Positions 7,689 to 16,970 of a stretch of DNA of 64,000 nucleotides are shown here, one piece after another (the stretch's first letter is position 1; every line of letters begins with the position of its first letter). This DNA comes from DATLGB01 sp038232275 (lineage in GTDB: Bacteria; Actinomycetota; Thermoleophilia; Solirubrobacterales; Solirubrobacteraceae), in the NCBI GenBank assembly GCA_038232275.1, contig JBBSIC010000005.1, positions 1-64,000 of the forward strand. The letters run 5' to 3'. The notes below the pieces were generated by a model. It saw nothing but the letters and a program-made list of their open reading frames with translations, was not told the origin of the DNA and made no database searches. The position numbers and the translations under genes are program-made.

Positions 7689-8075
7689 TCAGCCGCCGTA
7701 CTCCGCGTCGCTGACATGGGCGCCCCAGTCGGCGGCGGCGCCGTCCGAACCCGGCTGCTGGAGGGCGAGGTGGACCATCGGGCCGTCGGCCGCGGCGCCG
7801 TGCCAGTGGTTCTCACCCGGGGCAAACCAGGCGGCGTCGCCCGGCGCGAGGCGCTCGACCGTGCCGTCGGAGCGGCCGACGAGCGCGACCCCGGAGACGA
7901 TGTGCAGCGCCTGGCCGTGCGGGTGCGTGTGCCAGGCCGTGCGGGCACGGGCCTCGAAGCTCACGCGGGCGAGCGCGAGCGGCGCGCGCACGAGCGGCTC
8001 GACGGTCACCGCGCCGGTGAACCACTCCGGCGGGCCGGTCTGTGCCTGCAGCTCGCTGCCGCGCACGATCTCCAT
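7689..8075 (-). CDS. Cupin-domain protein
   Basis: 128 residues forming a single cupin barrel. The first motif WHTHPHGQALHIVSG carries two His and downstream the second motif WFAPGENHWHGAA adds the third/fourth metal ligands, as in small cupins of the mandelonitrile lyase/quercetinase-like group. A metal-dependent enzyme or sensor is likely; the substrate is unknown. The ATG at 8075 is preferred over in-frame GTGs at 8078 and 8081. It is transcribed towards the hairpin repeat at 7589 and divergently from the sugar kinase at 8149. Confidence 0.85.
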   Translation of the reverse strand: MEIVRGSELQAQTGPPEWFTGAVTVEPLVRAPLALARVSFEARARTAWHTHPHGQALHIVSGVALVGRSDGTVERLAPGDAAWFAPGENHWHGAAADGPMVHLALQQPGSDGAAADWGAHVSDAEYGG

Positions 8076-8148
8076 CACCACAGGGGTCTAGCAGGACCCT
8101 GCCGCTCGCGCGTCGCAGGGCTCCGCGTCCGGCTAGCCTGCCGCCCCT

Positions 8149-9072
8149 ATGAGCAACGTCACCGTGGTCGGATCCATCGCCTTCGACGCCGTCGAGACGG
8201 CGACGGGCAAGCGCGACCGCCTGCTCGGCGGGTCCGCCGTGCACTTCTCCCTCGCGTCCTCCTTCTTCGCCGACACACGCGTGGTCGGGCCGGTCGGCGA
8301 GGACTTCGGCGAGACCGAGTTCGCGGTCATGCGCGACCGCGGCGTCAACACCGACGACGTCGAGCAGATCGCCGGCGGCAGGACGTTCTTCTGGGCCGGC
8401 CGCTACGGGCGCGACGTCAACCAGCGCGAGACGCTGCAGACCGACCTCAACGTCTTCGAGACCTTCGAGCCGAAGCTCAGCGAGGCGTCCGCCGCCGCCG
8501 ACGTGCTCTTTCTGGCCAACATCGTGCCGGCCCTGCAGATCGCGGTCCGCCAGCAGTGCCGGGCCGCGACCTTCACCGCGCTGGACTCGATGAACCTGTG
8601 GATCGACATCGCCCGCGACGACCTCGTCACCGCGATCGGCATGGTCGACTGCCTGATCGTCAACGACGGCGAGATCAAGGACCTCACGCGCGAGCCGAAC
8701 CTCGTGCGGGCCGCGCGCGCCGCGCTGGCCATGGGCCCGCGCGTCGTCGTCGCCAAGCAGGGCGAGCACGGCGCGAGCATGTTCACCTCCGACGAGGTCT
8801 TCGCCCTCCCGGCGTACCCGACGCCGGACGTCGTAGATCCGACCGGGGCGGGCGACACGTTCGCGGGCGGCTTCGTCGGCTACGTTGCCGCGCACGGCGA
8901 CGCGGACCTGCGCAAGGCGCTCGCCTACGGCACCGCGCTGGCCTCCTTCAACGTCGAGGCCTTCGGGACCGAGCGGCTGCAGACGCTGACCCCGGACGAG
9001 GTGACCGCGCGCGTGCAGGAGCTCGGGCGCATGACGCACTTCGACGACGGGCCAGTCGATCTGCGCCGGTAA
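8149..9072 (+). CDS. PfkB-family carbohydrate/nucleoside kinase
   Basis: 307 residues. The N-terminus VTVVGSIAFDAV and the substrate-binding LLGGSAVHFSLAS are typical of ribokinase-fold kinases. The C-terminal signature DPTGAGDTFAGGFVGY (about residues 229-244) holds the catalytic Asp and anion hole. It phosphorylates a sugar, nucleoside or related alcohol with ATP; HFSLAS in place of GGN-A-x-A does not reveal which. The opening resembles adenosine/ribokinase-like PfkB proteins that are common and uncharacterised in actinobacteria. Stands alone, divergent from the cupin gene. Confidence 0.9.
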   Translation: MSNVTVVGSIAFDAVETATGKRDRLLGGSAVHFSLASSFFADTRVVGPVGEDFGETEFAVMRDRGVNTDDVEQIAGGRTFFWAGRYGRDVNQRETLQTDLNVFETFEPKLSEASAAADVLFLANIVPALQIAVRQQCRAATFTALDSMNLWIDIARDDLVTAIGMVDCLIVNDGEIKDLTREPNLVRAARAALAMGPRVVVAKQGEHGASMFTSDEVFALPAYPTPDVVDPTGAGDTFAGGFVGYVAAHGDADLRKALAYGTALASFNVEAFGTERLQTLTPDEVTARVQELGRMTHFDDGPVDLRR

Positions 9073-9131
9073 CCGGCGCCGCTGACCGGTCGGCTGTTCA
9101 CCACCCCGTTCACCGGGTAAGGTCCGGCGCA

Positions 9132-9416
9132 ATGACCTGGGGATTCATCTGGCTGATGTTCATCCTCAAGATCCCGATCATCGGGCTTTTTAGCATCGTC
9201 TGGTGGGCCATCAAGGCCTCCGACGAGGAGCCGCGCCCGGAGGAGGTGGTGCGCCCCGTCCGGCCGCCCCGTCCGCACCCGCCGCGGCGACCGAAGCGCC
9301 GCCGCCCCCGCGGCCCGCACGGCGACCAGGCCGCGGTCCCGTCGCCGCCTCGGGTGCGCCCGGTCACCGCGATCGCGCGCAATCGCGCGGCGCGCGAGCA
9401 CCGCTCCGACCGCTGA
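9132..9416 (+). CDS. Single-helix membrane protein with Pro/Arg-rich tail
   Basis: 94 residues: one N-terminal hydrophobic helix (FIWLMFILKIPIIGLFSIVWW) followed by an acidic turn (SDEEPRPEE) and then a strongly basic proline-rich tail. This recalls small actinobacterial membrane anchors; function unknown. It precedes the dCTP deaminase gene by 19 bases on the same strand. Confidence 0.65.
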   Translation: MTWGFIWLMFILKIPIIGLFSIVWWAIKASDEEPRPEEVVRPVRPPRPHPPRRPKRRRPRGPHGDQAAVPSPPRVRPVTAIARNRAAREHRSDR

Positions 9417-9435
9417 GGCTGGGACACTGCCCGCC

Positions 9436-10002
9436 GTGGAAGTCCACTCGGCCCTGTCGGACGGCACGCTTCGTCGCCTGGTCGAGGAAGGCCGGCTGCG
9501 CGTGGACCCGTGGGATCCGGAGCTGGTTCAGCCGGCCTCGATCGACCTGCGGCTGGGCGACTCGTTCCGCGTCTTCTCAAACCACCGCCTGACGGCGATC
9601 GACCTCCGCGAGGTCCCGGCCAACCTGACCGAGGAGGTCGTCATCGGGCCGGACGAGGCCTTCGTGATCCACCCCGGAGAATTCTGCCTCGGGCGCACGC
9701 TCGAGCGCGTCGAGCTGCCCGACGACCTCGTCGCCCGCGTCGAGGGCAAGTCGAGCCTCGGGCGCCTCGGCCTGATCGTGCATGCGACCGCCGGCTTCGT
9801 CGACCCGGGCTGGAAGGGGTCCCTGACCCTCGAGCTCAACAACTTGACGCGGGTGCCGATCAAGCTCTACCCCGGCCTGCCGATCGCCCAGCTGAGCGTG
9901 ATGGCGCTCGACCGGCCCGCGGAGCGGCCCTACGGATCGGACGGGCTCGGCTCCCACTACCAGGGCCAGGTCGCGGCGACCGAGAGCCGGTACGGGGTAT
10001 AG
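9436..10002 (+). CDS. dcd: dCTP deaminase (possibly bifunctional dCTP deaminase/dUTPase)
   Basis: 188 residues, full length. It converts dCTP to dUTP (and, in the actinobacterial bifunctional type, on to dUMP) to supply dTMP synthesis. The start LSDGTLRRLVEEGRL, the substrate loop QPASIDLRLGDSF, the catalytic helix VEGKSSLGRLGL (Ser and Arg of the active site) and GFVDPGWKGSLTLEL (catalytic Glu) are all intact. The length and the C-terminus GLGSHYQGQ resemble the mycobacterial bifunctional enzyme; sequence alone cannot settle bifunctionality. GTG start, 11 bases before the next small gene. Confidence 0.94.
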   Translation: MEVHSALSDGTLRRLVEEGRLRVDPWDPELVQPASIDLRLGDSFRVFSNHRLTAIDLREVPANLTEEVVIGPDEAFVIHPGEFCLGRTLERVELPDDLVARVEGKSSLGRLGLIVHATAGFVDPGWKGSLTLELNNLTRVPIKLYPGLPIAQLSVMALDRPAERPYGSDGLGSHYQGQVAATESRYGV

Positions 10003-10013
10003 GGTTCCGGGCC

Positions 10014-10235
10014 GTGCTGCACGTACTCGTGACCTTCGCCGCCGAGACCGGCCCCTCGAAGGCGCCGTTCTACGTCGCGGGCGGGATCCTGGCCCTGTGG
10101 GCCGTCACCCTGTCCCTCGTCGGCATCAGCCGGGGCGAGAGGTGGCCGAGCGGCGACGGCGCCGCGCGCGCCATCATGGGGGTCTCCGTCCTGCTCGTGG
10201 CCGCCGCGATGACGACCGCCGTCGTCACCGCCTAA
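10014..10235 (+). CDS. Two-helix membrane protein next to dcd
   Basis: 73 residues from GTG 10014. Two hydrophobic helices (about 17-35 and 50-70) are joined by a short basic loop (SRGERWPSGDGAAR). The size and topology resemble small actinobacterial respiratory-associated membrane peptides, but no family is recognised. Starts 11 bases after dcd and ends 65 bases before citrate synthase. Confidence 0.65.
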   Translation: MLHVLVTFAAETGPSKAPFYVAGGILALWAVTLSLVGISRGERWPSGDGAARAIMGVSVLLVAAAMTTAVVTA

Positions 10236-10300
10236 CCAGCCTCCGCAGCGAGGCCGGATAATCGGGTAACCCTGCGCACACCCCGAGACTGAGGAGTCAC

Positions 10301-11632
<1,332 letters not shown>

Positions 11633-11686
11633 GGCTGGCCGCTTGAACGATTCACCTCCGGGGCCCAACCAGCCGATGAAGGGGAG

Positions 11687-11967
11687 GTGGAGCAGGCTCA
11701 GCTCACCCGGGAGCTCGACGCGGCGCGCGCTGCGCTGCTGCAGGTCCGGCTCGCGCTCGACGTCGAGCGCGAGCGCGGCATAACGCTGACCTTCCGCGAC
11801 CCGCTGACCGGGCTTGCAACCGCGTGCTGCTCGAGGAGCATCTGACGCCGGCCCTCGCCCGCGCCCGCCGCGCCGGCACCTCGGTCGCCCTTCTGCACCT
11901 CGACGTCGACGCCTTCCGGCTCGTCAACGACTCCCTCGGCCACCTCGCTAGGCAGCGTCCGCGCTAG
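11687..11967 (+). pseudogene. Truncated, frameshifted diguanylate cyclase (GGDEF) remnant
   Basis: From GTG 11687 (preceded by GGGGAG) the frame begins with a charged helical segment (LTRELDAARAALLQV) and reaches FRDPLTGLA, the start of a GGDEF domain. A one-base loss near 11815 then shifts frame; the shifted frame gives NRVLLEEHLTPALARARRA and VALLHLDVDAFRLVNDSLGH. It ends at TAG 11967, within the start of the next gene's terminator end. The GGDEF motif and the entire second half are absent, so no cyclase activity is possible. Confidence 0.75.
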
Positions 11968-12599
11968 AAGACGGTGATCCTGGCGCGGAACTGGTGCCCG
12001 CCCTTGCGGAATTTGCGCCGCGTGTCGACGAAGACCCCGTACCTGCCGTGGTGGATCTGCGAGGCCGGCACGGCGGGCAGCCGGCGCAGGTGCGTGCGCA
12101 GGGTGCCGCAGGTGGCGTCGCCGCGGCCGGCCTTCTGGGTGTAGGTCTTCGATCCGCGCCGGATGTGGACGTAGATGCGCTTGCCCGGCTGAAAGCCGGA
12201 GAAGGCCCAGGTGGTCGACTTGGTCGGCTTGCCGTGGGTGACCTTGGGCTGCACGAGGAAGTTGACGACCTGGAAGGTCGTCGTGGCCGCGGTGACCCCC
12301 TCCTGGGTGCCCGTGAGGGTGACGGTCTTGGGTGTGATCCCCTTGCGGGTCAGGATCGGCGCCTGCACCCGGGTGGCCCAGTTGCCGGCCGCGTCGGCGT
12401 AGCCGGCCGCGAAGATCTGGTCGGCCACGGCGTTCCAGCGCGTGCCGGGCCCCCAGCCCGTCCCAGTGATCGCCACGGCCTGGCGCTCGGAGTAGCAGGG
12501 CCGGTCGGTGGTGATCGTCGCGGCGCTCGCAGCGGCCGGGAGCACGGCGGCCAGCGTGGTCAGGCCGAGGACGGAGACGGGCACAGAGAGGCGGGGCAT
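11964..12599 (-). CDS. Secreted protein with signal peptide, function unknown
   Basis: 211 residues. The N-terminus VSVLGLTTLAAVLPAAASAA is a standard Sec signal peptide with AxA cleavage. The mature part looks like one or two Ig-like beta domains (AVAITGTGWGPGTRW recalls IPT-like sheets), with two Cys and a basic C-terminus (RRKFRKGGHQFRARITVF). This style of extracellular protein is common in Thermoleophilia; function unknown. Tail overlaps the GGDEF remnant by four bases. Confidence 0.8.
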   Translation of the reverse strand: MPRLSVPVSVLGLTTLAAVLPAAASAATITTDRPCYSERQAVAITGTGWGPGTRWNAVADQIFAAGYADAAGNWATRVQAPILTRKGITPKTVTLTGTQEGVTAATTTFQVVNFLVQPKVTHGKPTKSTTWAFSGFQPGKRIYVHIRRGSKTYTQKAGRGDATCGTLRTHLRRLPAVPASQIHHGRYGVFVDTRRKFRKGGHQFRARITVF

Positions 12600-12622
12600 G
12601 CAGGCGGTATAGCGTTCCGCGC

Positions 12623-12973
12623 GTGAAATGGCGCGTGACGATGCGATCCGGTCCGGCGGTTGACCGGTCCACTTTCGAGAGCATGGACGCCGCGCTCGAC
12701 GCGCTCGAGGCCACCTGCCGCGCGATCGCCACGGGGAATGGGCGCGAACCGCTCAAGGTCGCGAAGCGAACCTACGAGCCGATCGTTCAGGTCCAGGCGC
12801 GCGTCGAGCTGCGCGGCCCGCGCGGCGTCCGCGGCGGCGTCGACGTGCGCGGGGACGGCTCGACCGAGGCCTTCGTCGGCCTCGTGCGGCGCGAGCTCGT
12901 CGAGCAGGAGCGCGGGGAGAGCGCCTACGCCGCACTGCGCCGGAGGCTGTCGAGCGTCAGCGTCGAGCCGTAG
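12623..12973 (+). CDS. Conserved hypothetical cytoplasmic protein
   Basis: 116 residues from GTG 12623, divergent from the secreted protein by 23 bases. No signal or helix of membrane type. The middle is arginine/valine-rich (YEPIVQVQARVELRGPRGV) and would fold as beta strands, and the end is helical (YAALRRRLSSVSVE). No family recognised. Its last 49 bases overlap the 3' end of the convergent DUF45 gene. Confidence 0.65.
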   Translation: MKWRVTMRSGPAVDRSTFESMDAALDALEATCRAIATGNGREPLKVAKRTYEPIVQVQARVELRGPRGVRGGVDVRGDGSTEAFVGLVRRELVEQERGESAYAALRRRLSSVSVEP

Positions 12974-13602
12974 CGCTTGAGCCAGCGCGCCGAGGGGCGC
13001 CAGCCGGGCACGCGGGACTCGAGCAGCGCCCAGAAGCGCGGCGAGTGGTCCATCACCTCGAGGTGGCAGACCTCGTGCTCGACGACGTAGTCGAGGACCT
13101 CGAGCGGCGCGAGCACCAGCCGCCAGTTGAAGGACATCGCGCCCGTCGACGAGCAGGACGCCCAGCGCGTGCGCTGGGCGCGGATGGTCAGGCCGGTATA
13201 CCGCGCACCGGCCCGGGCGACCGCGGCGTCGAGCCTGGGGGCGATCGCCTTGCGCGCCTGGCCGCGGTACCAGCGCTCGAGCGCCGGGACGGGATCGCCT
13301 GCCGGCACGAGCAGCTCGTGGCCGCGGCGGTGCACGCGCGCCCGACCGGGCTGGCCGATCAGGGTCAGGTCCTCACCGAGGAACGGGACGGTGCCCGCCG
13401 GCCACCCGAGCTCGCTCGCGGCCCGGTCCAGCGACCGCAGCCGCCGCTCGATCCAGGGAGTCAGCTCCTGCACCGCGGCGGCGGCCTCCCGCCGGGCCGC
13501 GCGCTGCGGCAGCACCACTTCGACCTGCCGATCCGGGTGCACGGTCACCCGCACGCGCCGGGCCTTCGGAGAGCGGCGGACGGTGTAGGCGACGGTCGAC
13601 AT
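12925..13602 (-). CDS. YgjP/DUF45-type metallopeptidase-like protein
   Basis: 225 residues. The C-terminal half carries the family signature VVEHEVCHLEVMDHSPRFWALLES: an HExxH-like H-E-V-C-H followed by a downstream His, plus RWASCSSTGAMSFNWRLV just before it. YgjP/WLM-like (DUF45) proteins are SprT-related putative zinc peptidases, sometimes linked to restriction or DNA repair genes; none adjoins here. The N-terminus AYTVRRSPKARRVRV is also typical. Start at ATG 13602; divergent from the gene at 13633 with a 30-base gap. Confidence 0.88.
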   Translation of the reverse strand: MSTVAYTVRRSPKARRVRVTVHPDRQVEVVLPQRAARREAAAAVQELTPWIERRLRSLDRAASELGWPAGTVPFLGEDLTLIGQPGRARVHRRGHELLVPAGDPVPALERWYRGQARKAIAPRLDAAVARAGARYTGLTIRAQRTRWASCSSTGAMSFNWRLVLAPLEVLDYVVEHEVCHLEVMDHSPRFWALLESRVPGWRPSARWLKRYGSTLTLDSLRRSAA

Positions 13603-13632
13603 GCGGATCTGTGAGGGTACGGTTCGGAGCGG

Positions 13633-13917
13633 ATGGATCTCTGGAAGGTGCAACTGCCGCCGGGCGTGCGCGAGCCCTTCACCGTGTACGTCAACGGCGT
13701 GCTCCAGCAGCCCGGCAGCGACTACGACGTGCGCGACGGCGCCCTCGTCTTCGACCGCCCCCTGGTCAAGGAGGGCAAGCTCGGCTTCTGGAAGTGGTTC
13801 TGGGGCGCCTTCGGGATCGGCCAGTACGGCCGCAACGACGAGGTGGACGTCGCCTGGTCGGCCAACGGCACCCCGCGCGTCGCGCACGCCCTGGAGATCC
13901 AGGGGCCGCCGCCGTAG
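13633..13917 (+). CDS. Small conserved actinobacterial protein, function unknown
   Basis: 94 residues, no signal peptide. The pattern VYVNGVLQQPGSDYDVRDGALVFDRPL followed by a tryptophan-rich loop (GFWKWFWGAFGIGQYGRND) and a V-D-V-A end is one I know as recurrent in actinobacterial genomes without assigned function. Resembles a small beta-barrel fold with an aromatic insertion that could touch membrane. Divergent from the DUF45 gene. Confidence 0.75.
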   Translation: MDLWKVQLPPGVREPFTVYVNGVLQQPGSDYDVRDGALVFDRPLVKEGKLGFWKWFWGAFGIGQYGRNDEVDVAWSANGTPRVAHALEIQGPPP

Positions 13918-14210
13918 CCGGCGCGCACCGAAGGTTCGGAGCGCCTGATTGCACGCCCTCTCGCCGCAGGAGCTGTTCGACGCCTGATTCGGCGCGAAGT
14001 TGTGGCGGTTGCATGTAGATCCGTCACCTGCCGCGCAGAGCGTCCGGGTCCGATGACCCGCCGGACTGGCTCCTGCTCCCGATCGCCGTAGCGCCCCGCC
14101 GGGCGCCTACCGGTGCCCTGACCACCGCGAACGACCCTCGTCCCCGGCCCGCCACCGACACGCGGGCAGGTAGTGGGGGTTCCAACAGCTCCCCACCCGG
14201 CCCGCGGCTG
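13918..14210. other. Convergent intergenic region with one hairpin
   Basis: No gene seen. GTCCGG (14042-14047) pairs with CCGGAC (14061-14066) and inner GTC with GAC, a possible terminator-like hairpin serving the + gene ending at 13917 and the - gene ending at 14211. No T-run. Confidence 0.35.
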
Positions 14211-15629
14211 TCAGACGACCCCGGGGAGCGCGCGCGCCGTCACGACCAGCCCGGCGGCGACGATGACCACCGCCGAGACCGTCGGCAGCGCCGAGACCAG
14301 GCGACTCGAGAGCTTCAGGCGCGCGGTCCATGCGCCGGCCCAGACGACAGCCAGTCCGAGTGCGGTGAGCGTGGCCGCGAGGCCGATGCTGAAGGCGACG
14401 ATGAGCACCAGGCCGAGGACGAGCTGGTGCTGTGCGACCGCGCCCAGGAGGACGACGAGCGCCGACGGACACGGGATCAAACCGGCCGACGCTCCCATCC
14501 CGAGCAGGCCGCGCCAGGTGATTCGCTCAGGAGGAACGTCGTGCGAATGGCTGTGCTCGTGGCCACCGTGGCCGTGGCTGTGAGGATGGTCGTGGCCGTG
14601 ATGATGGTCGTGGCCATGGTGCTGACCGCGGTCGCGGTGCGCCCGCGCGCGGCGGAACCGCGACCACAGCACGCTCCCTCCGATTCCGAGGATGAGCAAG
14701 CCCGACGCGAGCGTCAGCCATGGGTACAGCTGCTCGGGCAGGATGTACTGCGAGAGCAGCAGCGTGACCACCCCGAGCGCGAAGACCCCGATCGTGTGCG
14801 TGAGGGTGACGATCAGGCCGAGCGCGGTCGCATGGCGGGCGGTGCCCCGGGTTCCGACCAGGTAGGCGGCGACCATCGCCTTGCCGTGGCCGGGAGACAG
14901 CGCGTGCAGCGCGCCCCAGCCGAAGGCCGCGAGCAGCAGGAAGATCAGCGCGCCCTTGCCCGCGCTGGCCCGGTCGAACACGCCGGAGAGCCCGTCCCCA
15001 GAGCGGTTGGTCGTCGTCGCGGCTGCGCCGTCGCGCTTCGGAGCGATCAGCTGACCGTCCCCGCTGCGCACCTCCAGCGTCGCGGTGCGCTCGTCGAGCG
15101 GACTGCTCAGCTGGTCCTTCGGATAGCTGCGCAGCCCGTTCGTGGGATCCCCCGACGGGGCTGTCGAGCGCACGTCGTCGCCCACCCCCGGACGGACCAC
15201 GATCGCCTTCCAGCCGACGCGATCCGGGAACGTCTCGTCACGCAGCACCAGCGCGGCCGGCAGGTCCACCCTCGCGGTCAGCGGGAGCTCCACGCGCGTC
15301 AGCGTCAGCCCACCCTGTCCCGGTGGGTGGGTGATCGTCGCGCCGCCCCCGAACACCAGCGGTACCCGCCGCCCGTCGGCGGTCAGCGTCACGCGGCGCG
15401 CCACCTCGGCCCGCTTGCGCGCGAGGACGGCACCGTCACCCAGATCTCGCTCTTGAAAGGTCGGGATCTCGGCCTGATCGAGGATGTAGCGCAGCCGCAG
15501 CTCGCCGTGGACGGCCCGGACCTGGGTGAGGTGGTTGAGCGAGAAGTTCCCGAGTGGGTGTGCCGCCGCGCTGCCGGCGCTCAGCGCAAGGCAGGCGACC
15601 GTCGCACAGAGCAGGCGCCTCGCGCTCAT
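14211..15629 (-). CDS. RcnA-like nickel/cobalt efflux transporter with large extracytoplasmic N-terminal domain
   Basis: 472 residues. A signal peptide (LCATVACLALSAGSAAAHP) leads into an extracytoplasmic beta-rich domain of about 190 residues. Six helices follow: FGWGALHALSPGHGKAMVAAYLVGTRG is the HoxN/RcnA substrate-helix signature with two His, then LGMGASAGLIPCPSALVVLLGAV. Between these lies a long histidine/glycine loop (RGQHHGHDHHHGHDHPHSH), a typical cytoplasmic metal sensor. The protein would export divalent metal. Its ATG overlaps the stop of the TPR gene (ATGA at 15629), giving translational coupling as the last gene of a three-gene operon. Confidence 0.88.
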   Translation of the reverse strand: MSARRLLCATVACLALSAGSAAAHPLGNFSLNHLTQVRAVHGELRLRYILDQAEIPTFQERDLGDGAVLARKRAEVARRVTLTADGRRVPLVFGGGATITHPPGQGGLTLTRVELPLTARVDLPAALVLRDETFPDRVGWKAIVVRPGVGDDVRSTAPSGDPTNGLRSYPKDQLSSPLDERTATLEVRSGDGQLIAPKRDGAAATTTNRSGDGLSGVFDRASAGKGALIFLLLAAFGWGALHALSPGHGKAMVAAYLVGTRGTARHATALGLIVTLTHTIGVFALGVVTLLLSQYILPEQLYPWLTLASGLLILGIGGSVLWSRFRRARAHRDRGQHHGHDHHHGHDHPHSHGHGGHEHSHSHDVPPERITWRGLLGMGASAGLIPCPSALVVLLGAVAQHQLVLGLVLIVAFSIGLAATLTALGLAVVWAGAWTARLKLSSRLVSALPTVSAVVIVAAGLVVTARALPGVV

Positions 15630-16951
15630 CGGACCGCCGCCAGCGCTCGCTGAGCGCGCGGCGCGTAGTAGGCCGAGAAGCGCGGATTCAGCGCGAGCGA
15701 GCGCCTCAGGTCTGCGCGGGCCTCTGCCCGCCGGCCGGTCAGGCGCGCGGCCTCACCCGCGTGGTAGAGCAGCAGCGGATCGCGCGAGCCGAGCTTGAGC
15801 GAGCGGCGCGCCCAGCGCAGGCCCGCGCGCGGGCGCCCGGCGCGGGTCAGCGCCCATCCGAGCGCGTCAGCCGAGCGGATGCTCGGCGCGGAGGCCCATG
15901 CCCTGCGCCCCAGGCCGACCGCTAGACGAGCGTCCCCGTGACCGGCCTCGAACAGCGCCGTATCCGCATCCGTATTGACGCCGCTCGCGGCCAGCAGCCG
16001 CCGCTCGGCGCCGATGATCGCGAAATCGCTCCTGGCGTCGGCGGGACGCCCGGCGACGAGCTCGGCCTCGCCCAGCGCCACCACGTACTGCGGCAGCGGG
16101 AGCCGGTCCACCACCGACCGCAGCGCGACGATCGCCGGATCGAGGTGGCGCTCGGCGGCGTCGAGCTGGGCGAGGCCGAAGTCGGCGGGCACGTAGCGGG
16201 GCACGCTCGCCAGCGCGCGGTGGTAGGCCGTGCGCGCCGCGCCCCGGCGACCGCGGACGACCTCCAGGTCACCGAGCAGCGACTGGACGTAGGCGACGTT
16301 CTCCGGTGCCTCCCCGCCCGCCGAGACCGCGTATCGCATCGCCTGCACCGCGCCGCCGAGGTCGCCGTGCAGCTCCCGGAAATACGAGACTCGCGCGTAG
16401 GACGGAAGTGCCGGCCGCAGGTCCACGAACCGCTGGACCGCTTTCTCGGCCTCGCCGTAGCGCCCGAGCTCCACCAGCCCGTCGACGATCCCCGGATAGG
16501 CCCTGATCCCCTCGGGCTGCAACCGCAGCGCGGCACGCGCGAAGCGCAGGCCCCCCGCGAAGTCGTGGCGGGCGAGGGCGACCGTCGCCATCCCGACGGT
16601 CGCGTCCTCGCTGCGCGGATCGAGCACGAGCGCCTTGCGCAGCACGCCCTCCGCCTTGACGTAGTAGCTGAAGTCCCCGGTCTCGCGGACGCGCTGGTAG
16701 TAGTCGAGGCCGAGGGTCGCGTACAGCTCCGCGCTGCGTGGCCGCGAGCGGATCGCCGCCTGCAGCGCGGAGATGCTCTGCGCGGTGGTCTGCCCCGGCG
16801 CGGCGGGCGGTGGTCCCCCGGCGTCCGGCTCCGCGGCCGGGCGCTGCGCCGCCGGGGTGGGACGGATGACCGTCAGCGCCAGGCCGACCAGCACCAGGGC
16901 GACCGGCAGCACGACCATCCCGAGCCGGCGGCGGGTACGGGCGGCGGGCAT
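15626..16951 (-). CDS. Membrane-anchored tetratricopeptide-repeat protein
   Basis: 441 residues. A short basic start and one hydrophobic helix (LGMVVLPVALVLVGLALTV) act as an uncleaved anchor, followed by about ten TPR-like helical pairs (for example YATLGLDYYQRVRETGD, VVALGEAELVAGRPADA, DALGWALTRAGRPRAGLRW). It therefore displays a protein-binding superhelix outside the membrane. It is middle in the DUF4331-TPR-metal exporter operon: the stop overlaps the transporter start, and DUF4331 ends 19 bases upstream. The ATG at 16951 is chosen over a longer upstream frame. Confidence 0.85.
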   Translation of the reverse strand: MPAARTRRRLGMVVLPVALVLVGLALTVIRPTPAAQRPAAEPDAGGPPPAAPGQTTAQSISALQAAIRSRPRSAELYATLGLDYYQRVRETGDFSYYVKAEGVLRKALVLDPRSEDATVGMATVALARHDFAGGLRFARAALRLQPEGIRAYPGIVDGLVELGRYGEAEKAVQRFVDLRPALPSYARVSYFRELHGDLGGAVQAMRYAVSAGGEAPENVAYVQSLLGDLEVVRGRRGAARTAYHRALASVPRYVPADFGLAQLDAAERHLDPAIVALRSVVDRLPLPQYVVALGEAELVAGRPADARSDFAIIGAERRLLAASGVNTDADTALFEAGHGDARLAVGLGRRAWASAPSIRSADALGWALTRAGRPRAGLRWARRSLKLGSRDPLLLYHAGEAARLTGRRAEARADLRRSLALNPRFSAYYAPRAQRALAAVR

Positions 16952-16970
16952 GGCCGGTCTCGCGGAGCGC

